Below are positions 56,832 through 64,000 of a DNA stretch of 64,000 nt, piece by piece. The notes beneath the pieces are model-generated. The model made no database searches. It was not told the origin of the DNA and saw only the letters and a program-made list of their open reading frames with translations. The position numbers and the translations under genes are program-made. This DNA is from DATLED01 sp963750255 (GTDB lineage Bacteria; Actinomycetota; Acidimicrobiia; Acidimicrobiales; CADCTF01). Location: contig CAVVPZ010000008.1 in assembly GCA_963750255.1 (NCBI GenBank), positions 186,001 to 250,000 of the forward strand. The letters run 5' to 3'. The stretch's first letter is position 1. Each line of letters begins with the position of its first letter.

Positions 56832-57742
56832 GCGGCGCAGTGGCCGCCATCGACTGCGGCACGAACTCGACCCGCATCCTGATCGCCGACGCCGAGGGAC
56901 GAACGCTCGATCGGCGCATGACGATCACCCGCTTGGGCCAAGGGGTCGACGGAGCCGGGCGCCTTGCTCCCGAGGCCATCGATCGAGTGGTGGCCACCCT
57001 GACCGACTACCGACGACTGGCCGAGGGTCACGGCGTCGAGCGCTTCATGGCGTCGGCGACGTCGGCAGCGCGCGACGCGTCGAATCGCGAGGCGTTCTTC
57101 GACGCCGCCGAGGCTGCCCTCGGCGTGCGCCCGCAGCTCTTGAGCGGCGAGGAGGAGGGTCGGCTCAGTTTCGCCGGCGCCACCGCTGACCTCGATACCG
57201 GACTGGGACCGTTTCTTGTCGTCGACATCGGGGGCGGCTCAACCGAGTTCGTGGTGGGGCGCAGCGAGCCGATGGGGGTCTATTCGGCCGACATCGGCTG
57301 CGTCCGGGTCACCGAGCGCTACCTCGGCTCCGACCCGCCCGAGCGGGCGAGTTGGCCGACGCGCTCAGCATCGTGCGCAGCCATCTCGACGACGTCGTGC
57401 GCGAGGTCCCCGCCACATTGGATGCGGCGCGGATGGTGGGACTAGCCGGAACGGTGTCGACCGTCGCCGCCGTCGAGCTCGGGCTGGCCGACTACGACCG
57501 CGATCGCATTCACCACTTTCGACTGACGCGGGCGGCAGCCGAGGACGTGTTCCGCACCTTCGCCACCGAGTCGCGGCGCGACCGCCTCGCCAACCCGGGC
57601 CTCGAGGCCGAGCGGGTCGACGTCATCGTCGGCGGCGGCGCTGATCCTCGTCGCCGTGATGCGTCACTTCGATTTCGACGAGTGCTTGGTCTCGGAGTCC
57701 GACATCCTCGACGGGATGGTCGCGTCACTCCTCGGGCGGTAG
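56828..57742 (+). CDS. ppx: Ppx/GppA family phosphatase (two frameshifts)
   Basis: This protein has about 304 residues, of the actin-like exopolyphosphatase/guanosine pentaphosphatase family. Motifs: AAIDCGTNSTRILIAD (phosphate 1), SATSAARDASNRE, LSGEEEGRLSFAGA, VVDIGGGSTEFVVG (phosphate 2), then after a break near 57345 VGLAGTVSTVAAVELGL, and after a break near 57640 VAVMRHFDFDECLVSESDILDGM. Short actinobacterial members often act as exopolyphosphatases. It overlaps DUF501 (ATGA) and ends against the convergent oxidase with an 18-nt overlap. Confidence 0.88.
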
Positions 57743-59108
57743 CAGCACCCCGGGGTTGAGGATGCCGGCGGGGTCGAGGGCGGCCTTGATGCGCCGGAAG
57801 GCCGCCAGCTCGGCCGGCGTGCGGTTGAGGTGGAGCTAGGGCGTCTTGGCCGTGCCGATGCCGTGCTCGGCGCTGATGCTCCCGCCCATCGCGGCCACCG
57901 CGTCGAGCACGACGCTCGTCGAGCCGGTCGTCAGCGGTTGGCCGCGCCGTCGACGACGTTGACGTGGACGTTGCCGTCGCCGACGTGGCCGAACAGGCAG
58001 AGCTGGGCGTCGGTGACACGCGGCGACCACGTCGGCGATCTCGGTCGCACGAACTCGGCGAGGCGACCGAGGGGAAGGGTGACGTCGAGCTTGTGGGGGA
58101 CGCCGACGGCGTTGATGGCTTCGGTGTGGGCTTCGCGGTAGCGCCACAGCTCGGCGCGCCGAGCGGAGTCGGTGGCGACGGCCGTTCCCTCGGCCTCGCC
58201 TCGACGGGCCCGAGGGCGGCGAGCAGGTCGCCGGCCGGGTCGGTGCCGCCGGCCGCCTCGAGGAGCAGGTAGGCAGCGGGCCGGGAGGCGAACGGATGCG
58301 GCAATGTCCGCGTGGTCGCACACAAGGTCGACGCCCGACGCGAGCATGACTTCGGCCGCCTCGAGCGACGCGCACCGTCCGGGCGGCGACGAAGCACTCG
58401 ACGGCGGCGGCCACGTCGGGGAGACCGAGGAGGGCAACGACGCCGTTCGACCGGCGGTAGGGACCAGGCGGAGGCGCACGGCGGTGATGACCCCGAGCGT
58501 GCCCTCGCTGCCGCACAGGAGCGCCGGCGAGGTCGTAGCCCGGTGTTGTCCTTGCGCAGCCCGCCGAGGTGGGCCACGACCGAGCCGTCGCCGAGCACCG
58601 CCTCGACGCCGGCGATCTGGGCCCGCATGCCGCCGTGGCGCAGGACACCGGGTGCCGCCGGCGTTGGTGGCCACCATTCCGCCGACCGTGGCGGATCCGC
58701 GGGCGGCGAGGTCGACGCCGACGCTCGAAGCCGTCGGCGGCCGACGTGGTCCTGCACGCGCGCCGAGGTGGCGCCGGCACCAACCGTGATCTGCCCGGCC
58801 AGCCGCGTCGACCGCCCCGAGACGGTCGAGGCGACGCAGGCTGAGCACGACTTCGCCGGCGAGGGGAACCCCGCCGCCGACCAGACCCGTGTTGCCGCCC
58901 TGGGGAACGATGGCCACGCCGCGGTCCGCCGCCCATCGCACGACTCGCGGCGACCTCGGCCACGACGCCCGGGACGAACGACGGCTGGGGTGCGGCCCCG
59001 AAAGCGACCAGTCCAGTCGATCTCGTAGCCCGCCCTCACGTCGTCATCGGTGAGCACGTGCGCCGCCCCCACGATGGCGACGAGGTGGTTGAGATCGGTC
59101 TGGTTCAC
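57725..59108 (-). CDS. FAD-linked oxidase, GlcD-like (many frameshifts)
   Basis: This flavoprotein of about 460 residues is of the VAO/GlcD type (glycolate or D-lactate dehydrogenase). Readable parts are VLTDDDVRAGYEIDWTGRF, the FAD loop VAIVPQGGNTGLVGGGVPL, VGGMVATNAGGTRC, an NTGYDLAGLLCGSEGTLG-type segment, LCLFGHVGDGNVHVNVVDG with metal-ligand His, and ISAEHGIGTAKT, ending FRRIKAALDPAGILNPGV. At least seven breaks and one in-frame TAG (57836-57838) occur; I treat all as errors. The GTG start follows the RIO-kinase stop by 1 nt. Confidence 0.82.
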
Positions 59109-59109
59109 C

Positions 59110-59985
59110 TCAACTGCGCAGCCGGAGGAGTCCGAGCAACTCGCGCAGCACGTCGGTGGCGTCGGCATCCTTCACGCCCTTCGAACGGAACCACTTGCAA
59201 AGGTTCTCCACGTCGCGTTGGAGGAGCGCCAGCCCAACGGGTTCGAGGATGGGGTCGACGGCCTGAGGAAGGTCGATCACGTACAGCCGGTCGTGCCACA
59301 CCAACAGGTTGTAGGGCGAGAGGTCGCCGTGCACGAGGCCGACCGACGTCATGATCCGCAACGATTCGCGGAGTTGGGCGAAGAGGTCAGCGCGTTGGAC
59401 GCGTGAGCGCCCGACGACGGCGTTGATGAGTCGGGGGGCGGCTTCGTCGTCGTCGCCGAGGTACTCCATCATCACCTCGATCCCGAGTTTCTGGACGGGG
59501 TAGGGCACGGCACAACCCGCCTCCCACAGCCGGGCCAGCGCGTCGAACTCGGTCTCGAGCCAGGCCTGAGCCCGGAACGTCAACCCGGCGCGGGTGCCTT
59601 GGGCGATGGCCAGATCGGCCCGCCGATCGCCCGTACGTCGCCGAATTTTGGCGTCGTTGCGAAACGCCCGCTCGTCGAGATCTCGGTATCGCTTGGCGGC
59701 CAACACGTTGGACCGGTCGCCGAGCACTCGCTCGACGAGGTGGACGTCGGCTTCTTTACCGGTCTTGATGATCCCCCGCTCGTACTGGCGGGCAGCGTCC
59801 TCGGTGATCACCCAGTCGGGGACCGGTTCGGGCCCGGGCGTGGCCGTCGTGTAGGTGCTCTGCTCGGGATCGTGGACGTCGTCGTCCCAGTCCGGCCGCA
59901 CCGTCCGGGCCGTGGGTTGGAACGCGTCGTGGTCCGGCGAGTCCTCGTCTTGGCGCGGCCGGGGCAAGGGTTCATTCACCCACAT
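59110..59985 (-). CDS. RIO-type serine protein kinase
   Basis: This is a 291-residue kinase of the RIO1 family. An acidic N-terminal tail (residues 1-50) precedes the kinase. Motifs: GIIKTGKEADVHLVERV (flexible P-loop equivalent), AAKRYRDLDERAFRND, the catalytic loop VHGDLSPYNLLVW, and the metal loop VIDLPQAVDP, followed by LLQRDVENLCKWFRSKG. In archaea and eukaryotes RIO kinases act in small-subunit maturation; the bacterial role is unclear. The ATG at 59985 lacks a good ribosome-binding site; a GTG at 59979 is an alternative. It is followed directly by the oxidase gene. Confidence 0.88.
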   Translation of the reverse strand: MWVNEPLPRPRQDEDSPDHDAFQPTARTVRPDWDDDVHDPEQSTYTTATPGPEPVPDWVITEDAARQYERGIIKTGKEADVHLVERVLGDRSNVLAAKRYRDLDERAFRNDAKIRRRTGDRRADLAIAQGTRAGLTFRAQAWLETEFDALARLWEAGCAVPYPVQKLGIEVMMEYLGDDDEAAPRLINAVVGRSRVQRADLFAQLRESLRIMTSVGLVHGDLSPYNLLVWHDRLYVIDLPQAVDPILEPVGLALLQRDVENLCKWFRSKGVKDADATDVLRELLGLLRLRS

Positions 59986-60016
59986 CGACAGGGGCAGGGC
60001 AAGCCCCGGCGGGCCG

Positions 60017-60022
60017 TAGGCT
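60017..60022 (+). promoter_or_regulatory. candidate -10 box TAGGCT
   Basis: TAGGCT ends 6 nt before the GTG at 60029, in the 43-bp gap divergent from the RIO kinase. Confidence 0.5.
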
Positions 60023-60028
60023 CGGGGC

Positions 60029-61220
60029 GTGCTCCGGACGGCTGCCGTCGTTGGCGGCGGTCCGGCCGGGTTGATGGCGGCCGAGGTGCTGGCCACGTCG
60101 GGGACCGCCGACCGGGTCGTCGTCTTCGACCGGATGCCGTCAATGGGTCGCAAACTCCAGTTGGCCGGGCGGGGCGGGCTCAACCTGACCCACACCGAGG
60201 ACCGAGAGTCTTTCCTGGGCCGCTACCGCGAGGCCGGGCCGGTGTTGGCGCCGGCCATCGAGGGTTTCGACCCCGACGCGTTGCGCTCGTGGTCGGCCGG
60301 TCTCGGCCAGCGGGCCGTCGTCGGGACCAGTGGGCGGGTCTTCCCGGAGGCGTTCCGGACCACGCCGTTGTTGCGAGCGTGGCTCGGCCGCCTCGACGAT
60401 CTCGGCGTCGAGCGCCGCCACCGCATCACGTGGCGGGGGTGGGCCGACGGCGGCGCCCTCGCCTTCGACACCGGCGAGGCGTTCGCCGCCGATGTGACAG
60501 TGCTCGCGCTCGGCGGCGCGAGTTGGCCGCGGACGGGCTCCGACGGGAGCTGGGTATCGGTCGTCGAAGCTGCTGGGGTCGAAGTGAGTCCGTTGCGGGC
60601 CGCCAACGCGGGGTGGACAGTGGCGTGGTCGCGCCCACTTCCTCGATCGCTTCGGCGGCCACCCCCTCAAGAACATTCGCTTGACGGTGGGCGGTCGATC
60701 CCGGCTCGGCGAGATCATGGTGACGGCCGCAGGGATCGAGGGCGGGGCCGTCTATGCGTTGGGGCCCGACATGCGGGCCGCCCTCGACGCCCACGGTCCG
60801 ACGCGGGTGAGCCTCGACCTGCGTCCGGACCTCGGGGTGGCCGCGCTCGAGGATCGCCTCGCACGGCGCCGGCCCCGCGACTCCCAGTCGAGCGCGCTGC
60901 GGCGGGCCGGGCTCGCCTCGGTGGCCGTCGGCTTGTTGCGTGAGTCGACGCCGCTCGTGGCGTCGCCGGCTCACGGGGTCAAGAACGTCGGCCTGATCGT
61001 GACGGGCATGCAGCCGATCGACCGGGCCATTTCGTCAGCCGGCGGCATCGCCTTCGCTGAAGTCGACGAACGGTTCATGCTCCGCCGGCGTCCGGGGACG
61101 TTCGTCGCCGGCGAGATGCTGGACTGGGAAGCCCCCACCGGGGGCTATCTGCTCCAGGCCACGTTCAGCACGGCCGTCGCCGCCGCCCGAGGCGCGGCGG
61201 AGTGGCTGCGTAGGCTCTGA
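60029..61220 (+). CDS. BaiN/HI0933-type FAD-dependent oxidoreductase (one frameshift)
   Basis: This protein has about 397 residues. The N-terminal FAD motif AAVVGGGPAGLMAAEVLA is followed by the family segment MGRKLQLAGRGGLNLTHTE and SGRVFPEAFRTTPLLRAWL, then VLALGGASWPRTGSDG. After a break near 60637, GGHPLKNIRLTVGG, SPAHGVKNVGLIVTGM and the C-terminal AGEMLDWEAPTGGYLLQATF with FSTAVAAARGA complete it. It resembles the aminoacetone-oxidase or 2-electron reductase subgroup of this family (PP4765-like). The reaction is unknown. Confidence 0.87.
61211..61216 (+). promoter_or_regulatory. candidate -10 box TAGGCT
   Basis: TAGGCT ends 10 nt before the ATG at 61227. It overlaps the 3' end of the previous gene. 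Confidence 0.45.
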
Positions 61221-61226
61221 GTCGAG

Positions 61227-61904
61227 ATGGAGGAGATTCGCGACGGCGACACACGGTGGCGCTTCGACGGTGACTTCCTCCTGTCCCGCTGGACATGCCT
61301 GTGGGGTCGGGGCTGTGTCGGCATCCTCGATGAGCCGGCACCCGAACTCGGTCAGGGGTGCTGTTCGGTGGGCGCTGTGCTCGACGGCGACGACGAGGCT
61401 CGCAACTTGAGTGCCCTCGCTGCCACCCTCGATCCGGCCCGGTTCCAGCACCACGCCGAAGCCACCGCCGAGGGAGGTGGGATCTTCTCGGATCCTTCGA
61501 CCCGCACCGCCACCCGAGTGGTCGACGGTGCTTGCATCTTCCTCAATCGGCCCGACTTCGCCGGCGGGGCCGGGTGCGCACTTCACGTCGAGGCCGTGGC
61601 CGCGGGCGAGTCGCCAATCGACTGGAAGCCATCGGTGTGCTGGCAGCTGCCGATCCACGTCGACTGGGTGGAGGCCGAGGACGGAACCGAGACGGCCACC
61701 GTGCGTCGATGGACGCGTGCCGACTGGGGCGACGAGGGGGAGACCATGGCGTGGTGCTGCACCGAGGGCACCGACGCCTACATCGGCGACCGCCCCGTGA
61801 TCGACTCGTTGGCCGGCGAACTCACGGCGATCGTCGGCACCGACGTCTTCGTCGAATTGCGCCGACGCCTCGGTGGGGCGCCGTCGCCGCGGGGACCTCA
61901 GTAG
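61227..61904 (+). CDS. Cys-rich protein of unknown function
   Basis: This intact 225-residue protein has nine or more Cys in pairs: WTCLWGRGCVGI, QGCCSVGA, GACIFLNRPDF, GAGCALH, SVCWQLPIH and AWCCTEG. The spacing is reminiscent of YkgJ/DUF3109-type zinc or iron-sulfur proteins, but I cannot place it in a named family. Trp is also unusually frequent. No signal peptide or membrane helix is present. It stands between two flavin/PLP enzymes, under its own TAGGCT box. Confidence 0.75.
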   Translation: MEEIRDGDTRWRFDGDFLLSRWTCLWGRGCVGILDEPAPELGQGCCSVGAVLDGDDEARNLSALAATLDPARFQHHAEATAEGGGIFSDPSTRTATRVVDGACIFLNRPDFAGGAGCALHVEAVAAGESPIDWKPSVCWQLPIHVDWVEAEDGTETATVRRWTRADWGDEGETMAWCCTEGTDAYIGDRPVIDSLAGELTAIVGTDVFVELRRRLGGAPSPRGPQ

Positions 61905-61907
61905 GCT
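61902..61907 (+). promoter_or_regulatory. candidate -10 box TAGGCT
   Basis: TAGGCT ends 8 nt before the GTG at 61916. Confidence 0.45.
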
Positions 61908-61915
61908 CCGGCGCC

Positions 61916-63007
61916 GTGCCGATCTCCGATCGAATTCTCATGGGCCCGGGGCCCAGCAACCCGTATCCGGAGGCGACGGCGGCGCTCTCGCGGCCCATGC
62001 TCGGCCACCTCGACCCTGAGTTCCTCGCCGTGCTCGACGAGACCTGCGCTCCGCTGCGCACGATCTTTCGCACGGCCAACGACCGCACGCTGCCCCTCAG
62101 CGGAACCGGTTCGGCGGGCATGGAGGCGGCCTTCGTCAACACCGTCGGACCCGGCGACGTCGTCGTGGTCGGCGTCAACGGCGTCTTCGGCGAGCGCATG
62201 TGCGACGTCGCCGCCCGATGCGGCGCCGAGGTCGTGCGCGTCGATGCGCCCTGGGGCCGCGCGCTCGATCCCCAGCGGCTCCTCGAAGCGCACCCCTCGC
62301 CGAAGGTCATCGCCGTCGTCCACGCCGAGACCTCCACCGGCGTCCGCAACGACATCGCCGAGCTCGGCGCAGGCAAGGGCGATGCGCTGCTGCTCGTCGA
62401 CTGCGTGACCTCCCTCGGGGGCATTCCCCTCGAGGTCGACGGATGGGGCATCGACGTCGCCTACAGCGGGACCCAGAAGTGCCTCGGCGTGGCGCCCGGT
62501 CTCTCCCCGTTCACCATCGGCGATCGGGCCTGGGAGCGCCGCATCGCCCGGCCCCAGTCGTGGTACCTCGATCTGGGCATGATCGGTGAGTACGCCGGGT
62601 CTGGTGGCGGCGCACGCAAGTACCACCACACCGCGCCGATCTCGATGATCTTCTCGTTGCACGCCGGCCTCGGTGTCGTGCTCGACGAGGGGCTCGAACA
62701 GGTCTGGGCCCGGCACGCCGCGTGCGGCGAGATGCTTCATTCGGGGCTGGTCGACCGTGGGTTCGAACTCTTCGCCGAGGAGGGCCACCGACTTCCTGAG
62801 TTGACCACGGTGTGGGTCCCCGAGTCGCTGCGCGCCGACGAGCCGGGCGTGCGTCGTCGCTTGCTCGAGCGCTACGGGATCGAGGTCGGCGGCGGCCTCG
62901 GAGAGTTCGCCGGCAAGGTGTGGCGGATCGGCTGCATGGGGCACACGGCGCGGGTCCGCAACGTCACGACGTTGCTCGGGGCACTGAGCGAGGTTCTGGC
63001 CGGGTGA
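61916..63007 (+). CDS. class V aminotransferase (alanine-glyoxylate / serine-type)
   Basis: This 363-residue PLP enzyme is intact. It begins RILMGPGPSNPYPEA, the family opening, then LPLSGTGSAGMEAAFVN, VVVGVNGVFGERM, HAETSTGVRNDI, LLVDCVTSLGGIPLEVDGWG, and the PLP Lys in YSGTQKCLGVAPGLSP. The C-terminal part has RKYHHTAPISMIFSLHAGL and VGGGLGEFAGKVWRIGCMG. Members convert alanine or serine plus glyoxylate to pyruvate or hydroxypyruvate plus glycine. The nearby GlcD-type oxidase would supply glyoxylate, a possible link. The stop overlaps the next ATG. Confidence 0.92.
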   Translation: MPISDRILMGPGPSNPYPEATAALSRPMLGHLDPEFLAVLDETCAPLRTIFRTANDRTLPLSGTGSAGMEAAFVNTVGPGDVVVVGVNGVFGERMCDVAARCGAEVVRVDAPWGRALDPQRLLEAHPSPKVIAVVHAETSTGVRNDIAELGAGKGDALLLVDCVTSLGGIPLEVDGWGIDVAYSGTQKCLGVAPGLSPFTIGDRAWERRIARPQSWYLDLGMIGEYAGSGGGARKYHHTAPISMIFSLHAGLGVVLDEGLEQVWARHAACGEMLHSGLVDRGFELFAEEGHRLPELTTVWVPESLRADEPGVRRRLLERYGIEVGGGLGEFAGKVWRIGCMGHTARVRNVTTLLGALSEVLAG

Positions 63008-64000
63008 TGGCCGATACCGGCGTCAAGTGGCATCCCGCTCCCGACGCCATGCGGACCACCAACGTGGGCCGCTTTGCCGCCGCTCACGGACTGTCCGACT
63101 TCGACGACCTCAGGACTCGGTCGATCGCCGACCCCGAGTGGTTCTGGGACGCGGTCGTGTCCTTCCTCGGCTTCCCGTTCTCCGAGCCCTACACGGCGGT
63201 GCTCGACACCAGCCGCGGCATCGAGTGGGCCACCTGGTTCGAAGGTGGACGATGCAACGTCGCGGCGGCCTGCGTCGACCGTTGGGCGTCCGAGTCGCCT
63301 GACCAGACCGCCATCACGTGGGAGGGCGAAGACGGCGCCAACCGGCGGTTGACCTACGCCGAGTTGCGGATCGAGGTCGACAGCCTCGCCGCCCACTTCG
63401 AGAGCGAGGGCATCGGCCGCGGCGACAAGGTCGGCATCTACCTGCCGATGTTGCCCGAGACCGTGATCGCGCTGTTGGCGGTGATGAAGGTGGGCGCCGT
63501 CTTCCTTCCCCTGTTTTCGGGGTACGGCGCCGATGCCATCGCCTCGCGGCTCGAACGATGCCGGGGCCAAGGCCATCGTCTTCGCCGACGGGACCTATCG
63601 CCGCGGGGCCGAGATCGACATGATGGCTGTCGCCCGGAAGGCGCTGGCCGACGTCCCCACCGTCACCGTGACCGTCGTCGTGCCGCGTCTCGCCGGCGGC
63701 CGGGGATGGCCGCGACGACCCGACGACGAGTTCGCGGCTCGCGCCGTCGACAGCGAGCACCCGCTCTTCATCGCCTACACGTCGGGCACGACCGGACTCC
63801 CCAAGGGCACCGTCGCCGTCCACGGCGGATTCGGGGTCAAGGTGGCCGAGGAGGTCGCCTTCCAGTTCGACGTCGGACCCGACGACACGTTGTTCTGGTT
63901 CACCGACATGGGCTGGATCATGGGGCCGTGGGAAGTGGTGGGAACCCTGGCCAACGGCGCCACGCTGGCGCTGTTCGAGGGGGTCCCCGACCACCCGACA
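63007..64000 (+). CDS. AMP-forming acyl-CoA synthetase, 5' part (one frameshift)
   Basis: The gene runs off the window; about 331 residues are visible. The N terminus (FDDLRTRSIADPEWFWDAVV) and IGRGDKVGIYLPMLPETVIALLAVMKVGAVFLPLFSGYG resemble acetyl-CoA synthetase-like ligases. After a break near 63558 come KAIVFADGTYRRG and the adenylate signature FIAYTSGTTGLPKGTVAVHGG, and FWFTDMGWIMGPWEVVGTL, typical of the acetate/propionate CoA ligase branch. The acid substrate cannot be decided. The ATG at 63007 overlaps the previous stop. Confidence 0.87.
   Translation, partial: MADTGVKWHPAPDAMRTTNVGRFAAAHGLSDFDDLRTRSIADPEWFWDAVVSFLGFPFSEPYTAVLDTSRGIEWATWFEGGRCNVAAACVDRWASESPDQTAITWEGEDGANRRLTYAELRIEVDSLAAHFESEGIGRGDKVGIYLPMLPETVIALLAVMKVGAVFLPLFSGYGADAIASRLERCRGQGHRLRRRDLSPRGRDRHDGCRPEGAGRRPHRHRDRRRAASRRRPGMAATTRRRVRGSRRRQRAPALHRLHVGHDRTPQGHRRRPRRIRGQGGRGGRLPVRRRTRRHVVLVHRHGLDHGAVGSGGNPGQRRHAGAVRGGPRPPD

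Noticed and set aside
57836..57838. In-frame TAG in the GlcD-like gene as pyrrolysine or read-through
   Set aside because: The gene has many other indels, and the residue is a tryptophan-type position in the family context. A substitution or indel error is simpler.

Overview
The window is 64 kb of high-GC, densely packed bacterial chromosome with mostly short gene gaps and many overlapping start/stop codons (ATGA, GTGA). Two tiny basic ribosomal proteins of the actinobacterial types bL37 (19036-19125) and bS22 (26358-26456), a redox gene repertoire typical of Actinomycetota, and the order glmU-prs-rplY-pth ... mfd-parvulin-mazG ... eno-divIC point to Actinomycetota. The compact style and the lack of mycobacterial or streptomycete hallmarks make class Acidimicrobiia my best guess (inference). 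I see no phage genes, insertion sequences, integrases or CRISPR arrays.

Layout. 0-6 kb: the tail of an RpiR/SIS protein, then a minus-strand pair of a four-cassette, double-length UvrA-like ATPase overlapping an alpha-toroid protein. 6-20 kb: flavin disulfide reductase, exonuclease VII (xseA-xseB), a minus-strand pepN-phosphoesterase pair, nitrobindin, a PfkB sugar kinase, a SelW-like gene with an in-frame UGA and a SECIS-like hairpin, an MFS pump, a MOSC protein, enoyl-CoA hydratase, GDPD, a VOC protein, bL37 and ychF. 20-26.5 kb: RNA and translation genes (DUF192, rsmI, metG, tatD, rsmA), an AbrB regulator, an RlpA-like protein, ispE, bS22. 26.5-42.5 kb: a giant LuxR-type ATPase, tRNA-Gln, glmU (short), prs, rplY, pth, pilT, mfd, a parvulin lipoprotein, a methylase-MazG fusion, eno and divIC. 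43-56.4 kb: a molybdenum hydroxylase island (form II CoxL-type large subunit, CoxS, CoxM; then MoxR/CoxD, vWA/CoxE, XdhC, two DUF1707 proteins of which one carries a nucleotide cyclase domain, MocA and CoxG). It is split by a minus-strand flavin monooxygenase and acyl-CoA dehydrogenase. 56.4-64 kb: DUF501, Ppx/GppA, a GlcD-type oxidase, a RIO kinase, a BaiN-like flavoprotein, a Cys-rich unknown, a class V aminotransferase and a truncated acyl-CoA synthetase.

Two features cut across the window. First, at least 19 transcription-unit starts carry a TAnnnT box ending only 6-12 nt before the start codon, which suggests that leaderless mRNAs are the default here. Second, about twenty genes are broken by single-base indels, most densely at 20-25, 32-33, 46.8-53 and 57-59 kb. 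Because the protein continues perfectly in the next frame and the genes include essential ones (metG, rplY, pth, mfd), I treat these as sequencing or assembly errors and give the coordinates of the whole gene.
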